From Silene latifolia (taxonomy: Eukaryota > Streptophyta > Magnoliopsida > Caryophyllales > Caryophyllaceae), in assembly GCF_048544455.1 (NCBI RefSeq), contig NC_133538.1, forward strand, positions 42,816,969-42,880,968: a DNA stretch of 64,000 bases, written 5' to 3'. The notes below the pieces were generated by a model. It had not been told where the DNA came from, made no database searches, and worked only from the letters and a program-made list of their open reading frames with translations. Positions 1 through 12,154 of this stretch are shown here, piece after piece. Made by a program: the position numbers and the translations under genes. The stretch's first letter is position 1, and each line of letters starts with the position of its first letter.

Positions 1-1201
1 AATTAACATTTAACAATAATCTAATTTTTAATAATAAAATTAAATATATATCTTAACTCAACATGCATACATTTTAAAAAAAAATTATAACTAATAATCT
101 AAATTAACAATATACATTAACAACATACATCCGTCACAATATTGGCTTCTATCCTAAGTCAACATGCATCAACATCAACCCTTTCACAATTAAAGGAAAT
201 TCCGTCAAGAGAAACCTCCGACGGATTAAAACAATAACTAATAATCTAAATTAATTAAACTAATTAAAAGGAGTAATACCTAATTAACTTGACAAAAAAA
301 TGAAAAAGGAAAAAGGAAGTGGCGGTGGCACGGCGGTGGCCATGGCGGCTGGTCAAGCGCGGCGGGGGGCGGCGGCGGGTGAGGCGGCGGCGGTCTACTA
401 TTAACAAAAAAAAAAAGATAAATAAGAAAAGGATGAAGGAGAAGTAAAAGGATAAAGGAAATAGAAAAAAAAAAGATAAAGTTAATTACCTTATAATGAT
501 GGCGACGGCGTGGTGGTGTTGGTGGTGGTGGTGGTGGCGCCGGAAGTGGAGGAGGGTGGTGGTGGTGTCGGGTTTTAAGGAGGTAAGGGGTTAAGACGAT
601 TTTAATTGATTTGGGGAAATTTTAGTAAAGTGAAGGAGAAGTCTTCGCGTGTTTGATTAATAGAAAACTCGACGGAAATTCCGTCAAGATTCCTATTTAA
701 TCGACGGAAATTCCGTCGACACTCACTTTATCGAAAAATAATGCATGTGATCGCCACACGTCGGTTAAAGTACAACTCGACGGAATATCCGTCGATTTTT
801 AAAAATTCGACGGAAAATCCGTCGATATCACAATTACTTGTGACACCCGTCACACACAACCACCAACTAATAATTGACCAAGTGACGGATATTCCGTCGA
901 TTTTGAAACACCGACGGATATTCCGTCGGTAAGATAAAGTGATTTACAAAATTGTAACATAATTTAACGTGCAAATACCATTGACGGATTTTCCGTCGAT
1001 TAAAGATTACCGACGAATATCCGTCACAGTTCTTTTGGCGCCTTTGACTTGGTCAACGCGCCAATATATACTTGACGGGATATCCGTCGGAAAATTTACT
1101 TGACGGAATTTCCGTCACACATCCGTCAGTAACCCGTGTTTTCTGACGGCCTCTTTTTTCCGTCGGTATGGCCGTCAGTAAGCCGCGTTTTTCTTGTAGT
1201 G
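1..1201 (-). mobile_element. CACTA (En/Spm) transposon, one terminal region
   Basis: The minus strand starting at 1201 reads CACTACAAGAAAAACGCG, the typical terminus of plant CACTA transposons. The element extends left out of the window, so only one end is seen. Inward of the tip lies a dense run of short palindromes (671-1120), typical of the subterminal repeats where a CACTA transposase binds. Further in (about 300-570) is a G-rich, GGC/GGT-repeat stretch, then A-rich DNA. No transposase coding sequence is visible here. The three bases just outside the tip are aaa, a possible half of the 3-bp target duplication; the other half is outside the window. Confidence 0.85.
671..1120. repeat. CACTA subterminal palindrome array
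   Basis: About ten copies of a 15-18 bp near-perfect palindrome of form GACGGAWWTTCCGTC occur at irregular spacings of 20-80 bp, starting near 671, 702, 778, 807, 883, 911, 981, 1010, 1073 and 1101. The arms (GACGGA/TCCGTC) are nearly constant while the central bases vary (aatt, atat, tatt, tttt). Half-copies also occur near 200 and 1125-1180. In CACTA elements such arrays are transposase binding sites; that role is inferred here. Confidence 0.85.
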
Positions 1202-1787
1202 AAAGTGCGCAATGTAAATTGACACATAAGATTTTGGTGACGAGGAAAACCCAATGTGGGAACAACCGCGGGAGGGACGGTACCCTGCCAAGTATTGCAC
1301 TATATGAATAGGAGGATGATTACAATGATAACGTTTATGCTAATCTTGCTGGCGTTAGGTATCAGGCCTGCAAGATCTCGTATAGAGTATATTTGTGAAT
1401 GGTATGCCGTGATGTGGTTGTCTTGAATATAATCTTGAATGAATATATGGATGAGTGAATGAATGCCCTTCTTGATTTCCTTCCTTTGCTATTTATAGGG
1501 TGAGAACCCTAGATATGTCCTACATTGAATATGGAAAGGGAATATTACTTCCATAAGGACTTCTTTCCAAATCCGAATTCCCTTACCAATTCTCCCCGAT
1601 CTCCCTAACTTCTCCCTGACTTCTCCCTGACACCCTTTTCCTTAACGCGGGCACCTTCCACGGTGGGCTCTTGATCCTTCTCAAGCCCATCTCCCCTTTT
1701 CCTGACCGCGGGCTCCCTTCCCTCTTTATTATAATCTTTATTTTACTAAGTGGGCTTTCTTTATTACGCTATTTTTAGCCCAAACAT
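1202..1787 (-). repeat. Minus-strand LTR-like fragment
   Basis: Read on the minus strand this segment begins TGTTTGGGC near 1785, has a TATA-like CTATAAATAGC near 1490, and ends with a CCTCGTCACCAAAATC / TTTACATTGCGCAC stretch that resembles plant LTR 3' parts. It separates the CACTA tip from the shortened 5' LTR of the copia element and shows no similarity to that element's other LTR. I read it as a fragment of an unrelated LTR on the minus strand, cut off by the CACTA end. Family not assigned. Confidence 0.4.
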
Positions 1788-2053
1788 AGTTCTTGGGTGC
1801 AACTTGGAGGAGACTTTCTAGTTGAAGGTTTTTCAAGGAGGATCATCCACATCATTTTAGCTCAAGAACAAATTAGTAAGGAGAACTAATTTGTGCCCAT
1901 TTTACCTTATATTCAATGTAAGGAAATTGTTTTTCCTTATACTTTCTTTTTATGCTTTCATATTAGCATGCATGTTACATAGATTACATAAACAACAATT
2001 TATGAGATAAATTTATTTTATTAGAGAGTCTAATATGGATCTATGATCTTTCA
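1788..2053 (+). repeat. Shortened 5' LTR of the copia element
   Basis: This stretch, from TTCTTGGGTGCAAC to GATCTTTCA, matches the last part of the 3' LTR (about 9594-9859) with very few differences. The remaining roughly 970 bp expected upstream are absent; unrelated sequence (1202-1787) sits there. It is followed directly by the tRNA primer-binding site. Confidence 0.9.
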
Positions 2054-3813
2054 AGTGGTATCAGAGCTAAGGCTTGTAATTTGCATGTTGATTTTAAGCA
2101 TTTTAATGAATTATGAGATAATTAGTAAAAACTCAAAAATTGTGTTGGAAGAGGTTTTAGCACGAAATTTTTGGGACATGCATACCTACTAATCTCAAAA
2201 GGTTTGTGGAATTTTTTGGTGATTTGTGAAGCAATTTTGCTAATTTTAATGATTTTTGGTAGAAAACCGAGTCATAATGTCGCATTTTAGTGAAAAATTG
2301 ACTAAAATTAGTTAAATGTTGATTCGGTGCATGGATTTTTTTATGGTAGTTCATGCATGTTTTCTAATGATTGTATGAAAAAGGTTGAAGGTTGGTTCGG
2401 ATTTTTGCATGTTTATTGATTTTTTGAGTAAAAAGTCGATAAAAGACCAATTAATTAATCATAATTTCGAAATTTTTGATTCTGCCCATGATAAATTTAT
2501 GTACATTTAAGAATATTATTTAAATGTCAAAAGTGATTTTGCATGTGTGTTTTCACTTTGTTTTGATGTTTATTGGTTTTAGTGGTTAAAAACCGATAAA
2601 TATCGATCTTTTTCTTCACAAAATTTATCCGGAATTTTTGGGCAATTTTTCTGACATTTTGGTGTTCTTGGGAGTGTTCCAGAATACTAAAAATTTTTGT
2701 TTCAATTGTTTGGGTAATCTTTCAATGTTTTTGGATTTTTACTTAAATATTATGATTTTACCGATTAAATTAGCAAAACATCACCAAATCAAACTAATTA
2801 TTTATCATAAAATTAGTGAGGACTAATTTTGAGGTTCAAAACAGTTTGAACAATTAGTTTGGACTTAAATGAGATTTAAGAGTTAATTATTGATTTTTAC
2901 ATGTTAAAAATCGATTAAATCCACAAAAACCGAGATGGATACCAATGAATGATAGGTAGGGCGATTTTGGCATCATATTTAAAGCATTTTAAGCATATTT
3001 ATTTAAGTTGAATGAATGATTGTCATTTATTTAAAGTATTTATCTTTTTGTACCTAGTATGGCCTAGTTAATTTTAATCGATATTACCCGAAATGAATGG
3101 GAATATCGATTTGTTTGTAATTAAAAACAATCTCGTATCATCGGTTTGTAATTAATTAATAGTTTTATTCATTTTATTAATTAATTTATAATAGGAATAG
3201 CTATGTAATTCATTTGTAATAGTTATTTTACCGGCGTTTCCAAAAGACGGATTACAACGAGACGGAGTCTATTTTTGGAAGGTGTTCCAAATCCCACAAG
3301 GAAGAGCCACTTATGGAATGAAGAGGCAAGGGACCAAGGAGTTGGTTTCCGAAATGTAATAGACTAGTTTTTTATTAACTAGGAGGCCATACTAGGATTT
3401 ATTCATATGCTTACATGTTTGCTTGTTTTATTTTCGCGTCCAAGAGGAGTGTTCTCTTTTTACCTTGTTTAAGTAGGGTGGTAAGCGGTTATCACACGTC
3501 AAAATTGGCTGGACTCAATGGGATATAAGACGGTATTGTGTTCCGGGGCTAGTAGATAAATTTGAGGAAATTTGTCGACCAAGAGTTCTAGAGGTAGAAT
3601 TAGTCAACGTGACCTACCGAATTTACGCAATTATGGGATGTTTCGCCCAAGTGATGCTCATTTTTGTTCAATATTTGGGTCTTGGAATCATTTATATAAT
3701 TTAGTGGGAGGTCATTATATAAATGCTAAAACTTGCTAAACATGTTTTTACAAGTAATTTTTTAAAACAATGAATGTTAATTTTTCCTTTTTGTTGTAGC
3801 ATTTTAATTCGCA

Positions 3814-6800
3814 ATGGCAACTTCATCAACTCCATCGACTACTTCACTAGGCAAAGATTCATGGCTAAGGTCCGTAATGGACAAATGTATTTTAAAAGAT
3901 GACGGTAGTAACTTTCTTGAATGGGAATCCAACATCAAAAGTGCCGCGTTGTCCGACAATGTGCTCACTTACTTGACCGATGCTCCTCCTATCGAGCCCG
4001 GTGCAAGAGCTTCATCGGCGGTGCGGACCGCCTATGATGACCTATGTGAGGATATTGAATGATATCAAGAATGTGTTGATATGGTCAACATCGCCAAAGC
4101 TCAAGCTTTCATGCATTTCTTTAAATGCTTACGAGATATTCACTCGTATGATCACTATGTTTTCACAAACACCTAAAGTCCGTCAATACGATGCGGCGGC
4201 ACGCTTCTTTGAAGCTAAGATTGAGAGGGGCCAAAAGGTTGGTCCCCATGTCCTTAAAATGGTCGAATATGTTGACATCCTAGAGCGTCTAGGGTGTAAG
4301 ATTCCTAAAACTATTGTGGTGGATCGTATCCTTCACTCACTCCCCACCAAGTTTGCCCACTTTAGGGTAAACTACAACATGAATGACATGGATAAGAGTT
4401 ACCATGAAATTCATGCACTCCTCACGCAAGCGGAGAGGGATATGGAGGCTAGTGGGAGTGAAAAGGGAGATGTTTTAACCATGAAGTTAAAGAACATGTC
4501 TCTTGGAGTCAAGAAAGGAAAAGGGAAAGAAAAGTCCCAATTCAAGAAATCGTCAAAGAAAATTGACAAGGGGAAGGGGAAGGCCGTTGTGAATGGCAAT
4601 CCCAAGGCAAAAAGTGTCAAGCTCTCCGAGGCCGAATGTTTCCATTGTAATGGGAAGGGGCATTATAGGAGGAGTTGTCCCAAATACTTGGAGGATCTCA
4701 AGGAAGGGCGTGTGACGCCTATTGGTATGATTTCCTCTCTCTATGTGATAGACGTTAATTATGCTTGTACTTCCACTTGGGTACTTGATACCGGATGTGG
4801 CTCTCACCTTTGTAGCCATTTGCAGGGTATAAGGGACGTGCAAGCACTAGCAAAAGGTGATGTGGATCTCCGCATGGGCAATGGAGCTAGAGTAGCCGCC
4901 GTTGCCGTAGGGACCTATGTGCTCACTTTAGCTAGTGGTTTAGAGTTGTATTTAAATAAGTGTTATTTTGTACCAACTTTAACTAAGAACATCATCTCCA
5001 TTTCCGCGTTAGACGCGGAAGGCTTTTGTTTTATGATTAAGGACAAGTGTTGTACTTTTTCTTTAAATGATGTGGTTTATGGCAAGGCCATTTCAATTGG
5101 AGGCATTTATGTTTTAAATGATGTTAATGACGTTTATCATATAGAAACTAAAAAGCTCAAAAAGGGTGATCCAAATGAATCCTACCTTTGGCATTGTCGT
5201 TTAGGCCACATAAACGAAAGACGCATTAAGAGACTTGCTTCATCAAAAGTGCTCAAACCATTTGGTTTCGAATCTTATGGTACATGCGAGTCTTGCCTTT
5301 TAGGCAAGATGACTCGTGCACCTTTTGTGGGAAAAGGGACACGAGCTAGTGAGGTTTTGGCTCTCATACACACGGATGTGTGTGGACCATTAACCATCAC
5401 CGCTAGAGGAGGTTTTCACTACTTCATTACTTTTACTGATGACTTAAGTAGATATGGTTATGTCTACTTAATGAAGAACAAAAGTGAAGCTTTTGACAAG
5501 TTCAAAGAGTTTCAAAAGGAAGTAGAGAACCAATTGGATAAAAAGATAAAGACTCTACGGTCCGACCGTGGTGGTGAGTATCTAAATATTGAATTTGATT
5601 CACACCTAAAATATTGTGGTATAGTATCACAATGGACTCCTCCTGGAACACCGCAACTAAATGGTGTGGCCGAAAGGAGAAACCGAACTTTACTTGATAT
5701 GGTTCGGTCAATGATGAGTCTAACTGAGCTTCCTAGTTCATTTTGGGGTTTTGCACTCTTGTCTGCAGTATTTTCACTAAATCGAAGCCCGACTAAAGCG
5801 GCCGATAAGACTCCATATGAGATATGGACAGGGAGAGTCCCTCATTTGTCATTCATGCGTATTTGGGGTTGCAAAGCGTACGTTAAGATCAAGTCTGACA
5901 ATAAGCTTGCACCCAGGTCTGACAAATATCTTTTTGTAGGATATCCATGGGAAACACGTGGCTATTACTTCTACAATAAACACGAGAACAAAGTGTTTGT
6001 GGCTCGTGATGCTGTCTTCCTAGAAAAGGAATTTATTTCTAGGAGACAGAGTGGGAGAAAATTTGAACTTGAAGAAGTTCGAGAGCCACAAACCGAGAAT
6101 GAGGTAGAGGAGAACGTGGAGGATAGCATTCCCTCTTCCTCTGAAACGGTAATTATTCCTAGAAAGTCAAGTAGGATTTCTAATCCACCTGATCGCTACC
6201 TTGGTAACATCGAAGAGGATGGTGTTTTGTTACTTCTTGAAAGTAATGAACCCACTACCTACAAATCGGCCATGTCTAGTCCCGACTCCTCGCTTTGGCT
6301 AGAAGCCATGCGGTCCGAAATGGATTCCATGTACGAGAACCAAGTATGGGACTTGGTGGATTTACCTGAGGGAGTGCGACCTCTTCAGTGTAAATGGATA
6401 TACAAAATTAAACTCGGCGTGGATAAACATGTGGATATTTACAAAGCTAGATTGGTGGCAAAAGGTTTCACCCAAGTTCATGGTTTACACTATGACGAAA
6501 CCTTCGCTCCAATCGCTATGCTTAGTCCATTAGGATAATCTTAGCGGTTGCCGCATTTCATGATTATGAGATTTGGCAAATGGATGTCAAAACCGCCTTC
6601 TTGAATGGGATTCTAGAAGAAGAGGTGTACATGATACAACCCGAAGGTTTTGTGAATACATCTAACCCTAAGAAGGTGTGTAAGCTCAAGAAGTCCATTT
6701 ATGGTCTTAAGCAAGCATCTAGGAGTTGGAATCATCGCTTTGATCATGTCATTAAACAATACCGTTTCACTAGAAGTGTGGAAGAACCGTGTTTATACAT

Positions 6801-7825
6801 GAAGTTTAGTGGGAGTAAGGTTGTATTCCTTGTCCTATATGTGGATGACATATTGCTCATTGGGAATGACATTCCATCGCTCACTTCCGTTAAGGAGTGG
6901 CTAGGGAAACACTTCCAAATGAAGGACTTGGGAGAGGCACAACGAATCTTAGGTATCTGGATCTATAGGGATAGGTCCAAGAGGATACTAGCATTGAGTC
7001 AAGAAGCTTATATTGACAAAGTTCTTGACCGGTTCAATATGAAAGACTCCAAGAGAGGATTTCTACCTATGGGCCAAGGGATTACTTTGAGCAAGTCACA
7101 GTCTCCCTCTACCCCTAAGGAAATTGAACACATGAAGACCGTACCTTATGCTTCCGCTGTTGGGTCTATCATGTATGCTATGATTTGCACTCGTCCCGAC
7201 GTTGTGTATGCCTTGAGCATGACAAGTCGGTATCAAGCCAAGCCTGGTGAGAGTCACTGGATAGCCGTAAAGAACATCCTTAAGTACTTGAGAAGAACTA
7301 TGGATTCGTTCTTAGTGTTTGGAGGAGAAACTGAGTTGTGTGTAAGAGGTTACACGGACGTAAGTTTCCAAACCGATCGGGATGACATGAAATCCCAATC
7401 CGGCTACGTGTTTATGCTAAATGGAGGAGCTGTTTGCTGGAAGAGCTTCAAGCAAAGTGCTACTGCGGATTCTACAACAGAGGTGAGTACCTTTGCGGCG
7501 TCGAGGCTGCGAAGGAAGTGTTTGGATTAGGCAATTCATGGAGGGGCTAGGAGTAGTCCATTCCGCCAAAGATCCTATCACTCTATATTGTGATAACAGT
7601 GGAGCTATTTTTCAAGCCAAAGAGCCTAAGTCTAGTAACAAATCTAGACACATTGAAAGGAAATACCATGTAATTAGAGATTATGTGGAAAGAAAGGAAA
7701 TTGACATTTGTAAGGTTGGGACAGATGACAACATTGCTGATCCTTTAACCAAGCCGTTATCAAAGGCTAAGCATGATGGTCATGTCGTCTCTATGGGATT
7801 GAGACGAGTACCATATTTTCTTTAG
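3814..7825 (+). pseudogene. Copia gag-pol coding region (fossil)
   Basis: Recognisable parts in copia order: gag with zinc knuckle CFHCNGKGHYRRSC (about 4640), protease with WVLDTGCGSH (about 4780), integrase with a GAG-pre-integrase HxxxH start (about 5190) and core DRGGEY (about 5565), reverse transcriptase with MDVKTAFLNG (6580) and LYVDDILL (about 6836), and RNase H with SQSGYVF and a terminal ADPLTK (about 7738). This order (integrase before reverse transcriptase) defines Ty1/copia. The region is not one open frame, so it is treated as a fossil. Sister families encode a single polyprotein. Confidence 0.9.
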
Positions 7826-8626
7826 ATTATGGATATGTAATAATTGGATAGTGTATCTTTTATTATATATATGATAATCATATTTATTGTTTTCATATTC
7901 ATTCTTTTATGAATCTTTATTTAGTGTGACTAAATTTTAATACCTTGTTTATCTGAATAAGTTGTGGAGACAATGTTGAACACTATTCAAGTGAATAAGA
8001 TGAACATTGTATTTTGTCCCTAGTCACTTAATGAGGTGACGTCTCGGAGTGACTAGATTGTAAGTCGATTGATGGTTGTTCAACACCATAAGGTCATATG
8101 TGATGACCGGTCGATTACATAGGCAGAGTGTGTGACATCTTGTCGGACGGTGACCATTTAGAGAGTCCCTAAGTTCTATTACGGGCGCCTGGTCGTGGCA
8201 GGGATCTCTAAGATGTTCTAATGAGTCGATTCTTTTGATTGAGACTATTATCCGAGCGAGTTCGGTTTTCGAGTGACTTTGGTTTTTGTCCTAGGTCGTG
8301 CCGTAAAAGGAGGCCAAAAGGGCATTTACTAGGTCATGGTGAGTCAGATTGTGCAATAGGATAGATAGGGCATACAAGAATTGTCCACCCACATTGGGTA
8401 ACTATATCTCAAGGCCACTCGAGGAGTTAATGACTACAAATGCGTGGCCACGCTCTAAGTAATCTGTGAGAGATTTTTCCTGGTCAGTAGTCACACTCCG
8501 ATCGAGAAAACCACTCGTGATGTGTTCATGTGAAAGTGCGACCTGAAAGACACCTTGCATTGAGTGAGAGATTAAAACGGACAAGAGAATTGGTAGCGCA
8601 CACCTTGTGTCGGACAAGTGGGAGAT

Positions 8627-9859
8627 TGTTGGAGTTAGTGTCCTCCACAATAGTGCGTTAACATAATAAATCTCATTAATAGAATATCATCAGATATTTA
8701 ATTATTTGATCCTCGTCAGTTGATTAACGTAAATCGATAACGGTTGGATGACTAGAGTTTGACGTTATTGTCGTGAGACTACGGTGATCAATCGACCCTT
8801 TTCGGTCACACCTAAAGGAACGAACCCCAATTGATAACTAATTAATTGTATGAGATACAATTTATTTAGTCCATTGATTTATAGACTAAGAGGTTAGTCG
8901 ATTATTATTAGAGAGATTTCGAGTTACGAACTCGAGGAGCGGCAGTTATTATTTAATTATGCGATAATTAAATAATAAGTTTTGGGAAATGGGTTTTAGT
9001 TAATTAACTGTTAATTTACTAAAATAGTACTAATTGATTAATGTGATTAATATTAGTACGTAAATAATATGTGTAGTGGTACACGTATATTTACGAAGTG
9101 AATTGGACGAATTAATTATGGAAGCATTTAAACATGATACGATGTTTAAAATGAAAAATACACGGATTTGTGCGACAAATATAAAAACCAACATGGACCC
9201 GTATATGGTCATGTGGACCATGTAAAATAAGTGTAATGGATGATTACTCACATAATCATTTTACCTTATTTTGTATACTACCATAATATATATCTTATAC
9301 TAGATTTTGCATGTGATGTAAGATAAAATTATAAGACAAAAAAATGTGTCCACTTGATGACTCCACCCGCCACTTCCTTTTCCTCCTTACACACTCCATA
9401 TATTTGTTCACTACTTCACACTACCTCTCTTACACAATTCATTTCATTTTGCATGTGAACAAACTCCTTCTATCTCTCTACAATAATTCTCTAGTATACA
9501 TTATTACTAAGAAAAGTTAGTAATATTACTAGTATTATTTTCGAGGGCTCATATTAATAAGTTACTAGTTTATACTTGTTAATATTTTTGGGTAGTTCTT
9601 GGGTGCAACTTGGAGGAGACTTTCTAGTTGAAGGTTTTTCAAGGAGGATCATCCACATCATTTTAGCTCAAGAACAAATTAGTAAGGAGAACTAATTTGT
9701 GCCCATTTTACCTTATATTCAATGTAAGGAAATTGTTTTTCCTTATACTTTCTTTTTATGCTTTCATATTAGCATGCATGTTACATAGATCACATAAACA
9801 ACAATTTATGAGATAAATTTATTTTATTAGAGAGTCTAATATGGATCTATGATCTTTCA
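8627..9859 (+). repeat. 3' LTR of the copia element
   Basis: It begins TGTTGGAGTTAGTG directly after the purine tract GTGGGAGAT and ends GATCTTTCA, 1233 bp in all. The first 967 bp have no counterpart on the 5' side. Flanking sequence resumes with tgaactac. Confidence 0.9.
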
Positions 9860-11770
9860 TGAACTACTTCCTTTTTCCACCACATTACTCATCATTCTCA
9901 TACACTTTTCTAATAATTCCAACCAACATTGTAAACCAACTATCATGCGACATGCTTTCAACCAACAACATATGAAATCACATCATCACCATCTTTTCTA
10001 CACATTCCCCATTATCCACATACGTACATCCACTGATTCATGTCACACATCACTATATAGATACACAATTTACAAGATAAACACATAGCGATCCCGACTC
10101 ATATCCCATGGTGGCCGGTTCAAAATTGTAGGGCGAGTTCGCGACTTTAGGACGTCTCCCAAGTCTTTGCATTAGCTCCTACAACTTCTACCCCGGGTTC
10201 ATTTTAATTAGACTCCCTAGGTTCATTAGATTCATTGGTTACAGGTTTCAGGATCGTCGCTCTGATACCATTTTGTAACACCCCCATATTCCAAGTGCCT
10301 TACTAGGACCACTTAAGGCATGGAAGTGCTACCATCTCGGTTACCCGAGGCAATGATAATCATAAGACAATAAAGAAACGTACTTTAAAAGTAAACATAG
10401 TTTATGTGATTACATGATCAAAACCAAAACTGATAAACTGAAATACAAGGTTCTCAGACGGTCTCTCGCTAAAACTATCAAAGCTACAAAACACCGTCGA
10501 CACGTGGAAGACTTCTAATCGCCACGTGATGACTCATCCCAGACTATCCCATACGCGTCATATCATACCTCCGCCACCACCCCCGAATGGATCACCACGC
10601 TTTTAAAACATTAAACGGGTCGACTAATCACACAATTTATATAACCAACAGTAAAGTAAACAACACAGCTCAAACAGTCACACACAATCACCCACACCAA
10701 TCAATCTCCGTCTCCGACTGTCCACTGGACCAGCCTTGCCAGTGGGGGACCGCAGCCGTACCCACCAAATCTCCGCTCATCATACCGAGCGATAACCCAA
10801 ACATTGACCATCCACTCAGATATTTTGAGTAATAGTCCTGAAACTAAAAAACTACTAACAGTCTTAAACGATTTGCATATTATTCTAGTTCATATACCAC
10901 AAAATGGTTACGCCATTCCTTATTGTGAAGTATGAGCCTAACAGACTATAAGTAGTAATAACTTGACCAAAATTTAACAGTAAATATAGTTACATCAGAG
11001 CCAGTCGTGTAAGGCAAGCACAATTGAATGAGAATCCATGATGTGAAAATTGAAGAAATCGAATACAAACCTTGCAACGCCACACGAAAGTAATCAACAA
11101 ACATCAGTGTATATGCCTATAAGATCCAGGTAATTGAAAATAATTAAATGAAAATTTAGTTTCTACCACATAGTCAAGTACTCGTTTAACAAGAATCCAG
11201 TTATAATAATAATGCAACACAAAATTAGGGTTAAGATTCTTAATAAAGAAATCAAAATCAGAAAAAAAAAAAAAACAAGAGGTTATAGTGATATATCAAT
11301 GATTAAGTACATAAAATGAAGTAATTAATAGGTAATGAACGAAAAATGCAAATAACTTGAATCGAACAACATTAGAAAGCAACGAAAACAAAAGAAATAA
11401 TTACAAACCAGGAATACAACCATAATCAACTAATTTGAATCATGAAAATTATAAAAACTGAAGAATAAGAAAGAAATTAGGGAAATTGAGGAACTACCTA
11501 AATTATAATTTACTCAAAATCAGGATAATTGATGATGAAATCAGCGAGAAAGTACCAAAATTGAAGTTGGATGTACGAAATTTGGTCAGAATCACGGTAT
11601 TGCCGCTCGAAGTGAAGGAGAATGAAGAATGGAAGCATGAGCAGAAGTTATGCGGAAGAGAGAGAGTGATGAAGGAGGAGAGAGAGTGTAAAACATATAA
11701 TGATAGATGATTTGAGGGTTAGACGGGTTGGACCATGATCGGCCTTTCATCTGTTTATAAAATCCAAGGG
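9860..11770 (-). mobile_element. Tekay-like gypsy fragment: leader, primer site and LTR
   Basis: On the minus strand this reads as an LTR ending GGGGGTGTTACA (boundary near 10276), then the primer-binding site TGGTATCAGAGC (about 10262-10275), then a leader that closely matches 30471-30640 of the full-length element. The LTR also shares the block around GGCTGCGGTCCCCCACTGG with the other Tekay-like LTRs in the window. Its beginning (toward 11770) is not clearly delimited. Leftward the fragment ends at the copia element's 3' LTR. An A-rich, weakly characterised stretch (about 11100-11560) lies inside. Confidence 0.7.
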
Positions 11771-11824
11771 CTATGAGTGGTTCTCATAGTTCTCATTATA
11801 TTAGTGGTTCTCATAAGATCCCGA

Positions 11825-11828
<4 letters not shown>

Positions 11829-11913
<85 letters not shown>
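11829..11913. repeat. (AT)n microsatellite
   Basis: About 85 bp of uninterrupted AT dinucleotide repeat. The open frame through it encoding alternating I and Y is an artefact. The following 11914-12149 shows no gene or recognised element; it is the left flank of the Athila insertion. Confidence 0.97.
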
Positions 11914-11915
<2 letters not shown>

Positions 11916-12154
11916 TGTGAGTCATGTTTACGTAATGTCAAGAAAGTGTCGTGGATGTCGTAAATCGAACATGCATGTTGGTTAATTTGTACAACTCTCG
12001 GCAGTATTTATATAACTTTGTATTCTATATCAAGTCGTCTTCATCGAAAAGAAGTTTACCATGATTGTAATTTTGTTACATAATTGGAGTGATCATATAA
12101 TAAAGTAATAGGCGACTTGGTTGCTAGTTTGTAATCGAATATCTTGTGGGGGTG

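Larger units (their letters stand above)
1788..9859 (+). mobile_element. Ty1/copia LTR retrotransposon, Angela-like, broken
   Basis: Parts in order: a shortened 5' LTR (1788-2053), the primer-binding site TGGTATCAGAGC (2056, initiator-Met tRNA), a long leader (to 3813), gag-pol (about 3814-7825), a long 3' untranslated region, a purine-rich GTGGGAGAT tract, and a 3' LTR (8627-9859, 1233 bp). The LTR start TGTTGGAG after GTGGGAGAT, the LTR length and the protein motifs fit the Angela lineage. It is broken (roughly three or four interruptions in the coding part). The shared 266 bp of the two LTRs is almost identical, so insertion was probably recent. It appears to have landed in a minus-strand Tekay-like element, since 10084-10275 beyond its right end matches the leader of the 29-37 kb element. 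Confidence 0.9.

Noticed and set aside
671-1120. CRISPR-like appearance of repeats and spacers
   Set aside because: The context is a plant CACTA tip, the units are short palindromes with irregular spacing, and there are no cas genes.
11773-11985. Open frame of alternating Ile and Tyr
   Set aside because: Translation of an (AT)n microsatellite.
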